Source: JBBQKP01 sp038326995 (GTDB taxonomy: Bacteria; Planctomycetota; Phycisphaerae; Tepidisphaerales; Tepidisphaeraceae). From it: a stretch of 7,785 nt of DNA. The notes under the pieces were generated by a model. It was given only the letters and a program-made list of their open reading frames with translations, made no database searches and was not told the origin of the DNA. Shown here in pieces: positions 6,113 to 7,785 of the stretch (its first letter is position 1; each line of letters starts with the position of its first letter). The position numbers and the translations under genes were made by a program. The stretch spans positions 1-7,785 of the forward strand of contig JBBQKP010000163.1 in assembly GCA_038326995.1 (NCBI GenBank), written 5' to 3'.

Positions 6113-6155
6113 TCAGGGAGACCTGTTTCACCGAAAATGTGAGCGGTCTCCCTGA
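6113..6155 (+). terminator. Strong hairpin after groEL2, possible terminator
   Basis: A perfect 11-bp stem TCAGGGAGACC / GGTCTCCCTGA (6113-6123 and 6145-6155) encloses 21 bases, inside which TCAC and GTGA can form a second short stem around CGAAAAT. It begins 25 bases after the groEL2 stop. Only TTTT (6161-6164) follows, after five intervening bases, so it is an imperfect Rho-independent terminator. It may attenuate or protect the groESL message from 3' decay while allowing reduced read-through into dnaJ. Confidence 0.55.
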
Positions 6156-6200
6156 CTGTGTTTTCGCGGTGCAAACTTCAGGACCTTTCGCTCAATTAGC

Positions 6201-7346
6201 ATGGCAGCTTCAAAACGCGATTACTACGAAATCCTTGGCGTCGCCAAAACATCGAGCGACGAGGAAATTAAGCGCGCCTATCGCAAGCTGGCGATGAAGT
6301 ATCACCCTGATCGCGCCGTCGATGCCGAGAAGCACGAATCAGAATTAAAGTTCAAAGAAGCCGCCGAGGCATTTGAGGTATTGAGCGACCAGCACAAGCG
6401 TCAGCGATACGACCAGTTCGGGCATCCGGGCGTCACCGGTCAGACGCAGGATTACTCGCACATGGACCCGACCGATATTTTCTCGATCTTCGAGGAGATG
6501 TTCGGCGGGGGTGGAGGCGCCGGTGGTCGCGGCAGACAGCGGCAAAGTCGTGGGTACGACCTCGAAACCAAGGTCGAGCTCTCGCTGGAAGAAGTGGCCG
6601 CGGGTGCGGAAAAAACGCTCGAATTTGAACGTCAGGAAACGTGCACGGTGTGCAAGGGCTCGGGCGCCAAGCCCGGATCAAAGCCGCTGGTCTGCGGAAC
6701 GTGTACCGGCCAGGGCCGCGTCGCGCAGCAGGGTTTCGGCGGGATGTTTCGCATGGTCGTCACGTGCCCGACGTGTAAAGGCCGGGGCAATCTTGTGAAA
6801 GAACGCTGCGGCCCGTGCGGCGGACAGGGCAAGACACTCGCGTCGCGCGTCGTGACGATCAAGATTCCCGCGGGCGTTCACGAAGGACAGGCAGTGCGTA
6901 TCGCCGGTGAAGGCGAGGCGGGCGACAGCGGTTCTGTACCCGGCGATCTTCACTGCTATGTCGTCGTCAGGCCGCACCCGATCTTCACCCGACATAATAA
7001 CGATCTGATCTGTACCGTGCCGATTCAGTTTACGCAGGCGGCCTTGGGCGCGAGCGTCGAAGTACAGACGCTGCAAAAAGATAAAGAGTCAAAGAACCGA
7101 GAAGCCATCGACATTCCCGCCGGCACTCAGCACGGCGAGGTCTTCAAGCTCAAGGGCAAAGGGCTGCCCGACCTTCGAAGCTATCGCAACGGCGACCTCG
7201 TCGTTCAGATCGTCATTGAAGTGCCTAAGAAGCTTTCGGAGAAACAGCGCGAACTTCTTCGCGAACTCGCTTCGATCGATGATTCCAGCGTGAACGAAGA
7301 CCGCAAGGGAATCGGCGATAAGATCAAATCCATGTTCGGCGGCTAA
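6201..7346 (+). CDS. dnaJ: Chaperone protein DnaJ (class A J-domain protein)
   Basis: This is the Hsp40 co-chaperone that delivers unfolded clients to DnaK and stimulates its ATPase (381 aa, normal length). The J domain occupies about residues 5-75, with HPD at 35-37 and the YYEILGV and KYHPD signatures. A Gly/Phe region follows (about 94-118, with a five-Gly run). Four zinc-finger repeats CXXCXGXG lie at 148-155, 165-172, 189-196 and 203-210, all eight cysteines present. Then come the two C-terminal substrate-binding domains with GDLHCYVVVRPHPIF and the GKGLPDLRSYRNGDL motif. The start is ATG 6201, giving the family N-terminus; the only AGGA is 17 bases away, too far for a normal Shine-Dalgarno. 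It follows the post-groEL2 hairpin and precedes grpE by 28 bases; dnaK is not in the window. Confidence 0.97.
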   Translation: MAASKRDYYEILGVAKTSSDEEIKRAYRKLAMKYHPDRAVDAEKHESELKFKEAAEAFEVLSDQHKRQRYDQFGHPGVTGQTQDYSHMDPTDIFSIFEEMFGGGGGAGGRGRQRQSRGYDLETKVELSLEEVAAGAEKTLEFERQETCTVCKGSGAKPGSKPLVCGTCTGQGRVAQQGFGGMFRMVVTCPTCKGRGNLVKERCGPCGGQGKTLASRVVTIKIPAGVHEGQAVRIAGEGEAGDSGSVPGDLHCYVVVRPHPIFTRHNNDLICTVPIQFTQAALGASVEVQTLQKDKESKNREAIDIPAGTQHGEVFKLKGKGLPDLRSYRNGDLVVQIVIEVPKKLSEKQRELLRELASIDDSSVNEDRKGIGDKIKSMFGG

Positions 7347-7374
7347 GCGAGTTTCAGATTCACCCAAATTTATC

Positions 7375-7785
7375 ATGAGCAAACAAGACAACGATCAATC
7401 ATCATTTGACCACGACGTTTCTGATGACGCGGAAGCGCCTTTTGTCGTTCAGGACGACGCTGCCGGCGCTGAAGCTCTAGCGGAGATCGATAATTTGCGT
7501 GCGGAGAAGCAGGGGCTTTTCGAACAGCTCGCGCGGGCGCAGGCCGACTTCAGCAACTCCAGGCGAAGGCTCGAAGCCGACGCGGATCAAAAGCTGCAGT
7601 ACGCGAATCAGGATCTGGTGAAATCGCTTTTGCCGATCATCGATAATTTCGAGCGTGCACTCGCGCAAGACCCCGCGAAAGTTCAGACGGCCGATCTGCT
7701 GAAGGGCATGCAACTCGTTCACGATCAGTTTCTGGGCGTGTTCCTGAAGCAGCATGTCGAGCCGATCGACCCGAAAATCGGCGAC
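7375..7785 (+). CDS. grpE: Nucleotide exchange factor GrpE, 3' end cut by window
   Basis: GrpE releases ADP from DnaK. The 137 codons visible are open to the right edge, so the end of the C-terminal beta domain is missing (the family is usually about 180-220 aa). The first 35 or so residues are acidic and disordered (Asp/Glu/Ala-rich), as is common. A long dimerising helix follows, with the signature AQADFSNSRRRLEADADQK, then LVKSLLPIIDNFERAL, the best-known GrpE motif. The visible end, VEPIDPKIGD, is the start of the beta domain. ATG 7375 is the first start after dnaJ and has no Shine-Dalgarno. The 28-base gap and lack of a terminator indicate co-transcription with dnaJ. The dnaJ-grpE order is the reverse of the common grpE-dnaK-dnaJ. 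Confidence 0.95.
   Translation, partial: MSKQDNDQSSFDHDVSDDAEAPFVVQDDAAGAEALAEIDNLRAEKQGLFEQLARAQADFSNSRRRLEADADQKLQYANQDLVKSLLPIIDNFERALAQDPAKVQTADLLKGMQLVHDQFLGVFLKQHVEPIDPKIGD

Noticed and set aside
1..7785. CRISPR arrays, tRNA or rRNA genes, insertion sequences, integrases
   Set aside because: No regularly spaced repeats, cloverleaf-like segments, transposase or integrase motifs, or flanking terminal inverted repeats were seen.

Overview
The window is a bacterial heat-shock chaperone locus. In order on the + strand it holds groEL1, a two-gene DUF4160/DUF2442 module, groES, groEL2, dnaJ and the first 137 codons of grpE. A divergent minus-strand gene for an RND-type efflux adaptor lipoprotein runs off the left edge. 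The lipobox and RND adaptor indicate a Gram-negative cell plan. Two groEL paralogues around one groES, followed by dnaJ then grpE without dnaK, is an order I recall from planctomycetes. The moderately high GC and the scarcity of Shine-Dalgarno motifs fit that, so Planctomycetota is my best guess, not a proof.

Layout. Positions 1-1191 (minus): membrane fusion protein, open to the window edge, with a very good promoter whose predicted +1 falls on the A of the ATG. 1192-1673: about 480 bases of divergent intergenic DNA with a 7-bp inverted repeat, a small 5-bp inverted repeat, a tandem 12-mer and a possible groEL1 promoter; no CIRCE element was seen. 1674-3326: groEL1. 3407-3998: DUF4160 and DUF2442 genes overlapping by 20 bases, AT-richer than their surroundings. 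4082-4369: groES, preceded by an odd C6-AA-C6 leader without a Shine-Dalgarno. 4459-6087: groEL2. 6113-6155: strong hairpin. 6201-7346: dnaJ. 7375 onward: grpE.

How they work together. GroEL and GroES form the ATP-driven folding chamber. DnaJ and GrpE are the J-domain co-chaperone and nucleotide exchange factor of DnaK, which must be encoded elsewhere. GroEL2 looks like the canonical chaperonin in its active-site and substrate-binding residues but has no GGM tail. GroEL1 keeps the three catalytic aspartates but differs at several nucleotide-pocket and apical positions, and ends in a His/Asp/Met-rich tail. The two look specialised rather than redundant.

The item most worth following up is the DUF4160/DUF2442 pair sitting inside the chaperonin cluster, together with the divergence of GroEL1. 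I see no clearly unprecedented system here. Comparisons with E. coli proteins were made by eye from memory, not by a computed alignment.
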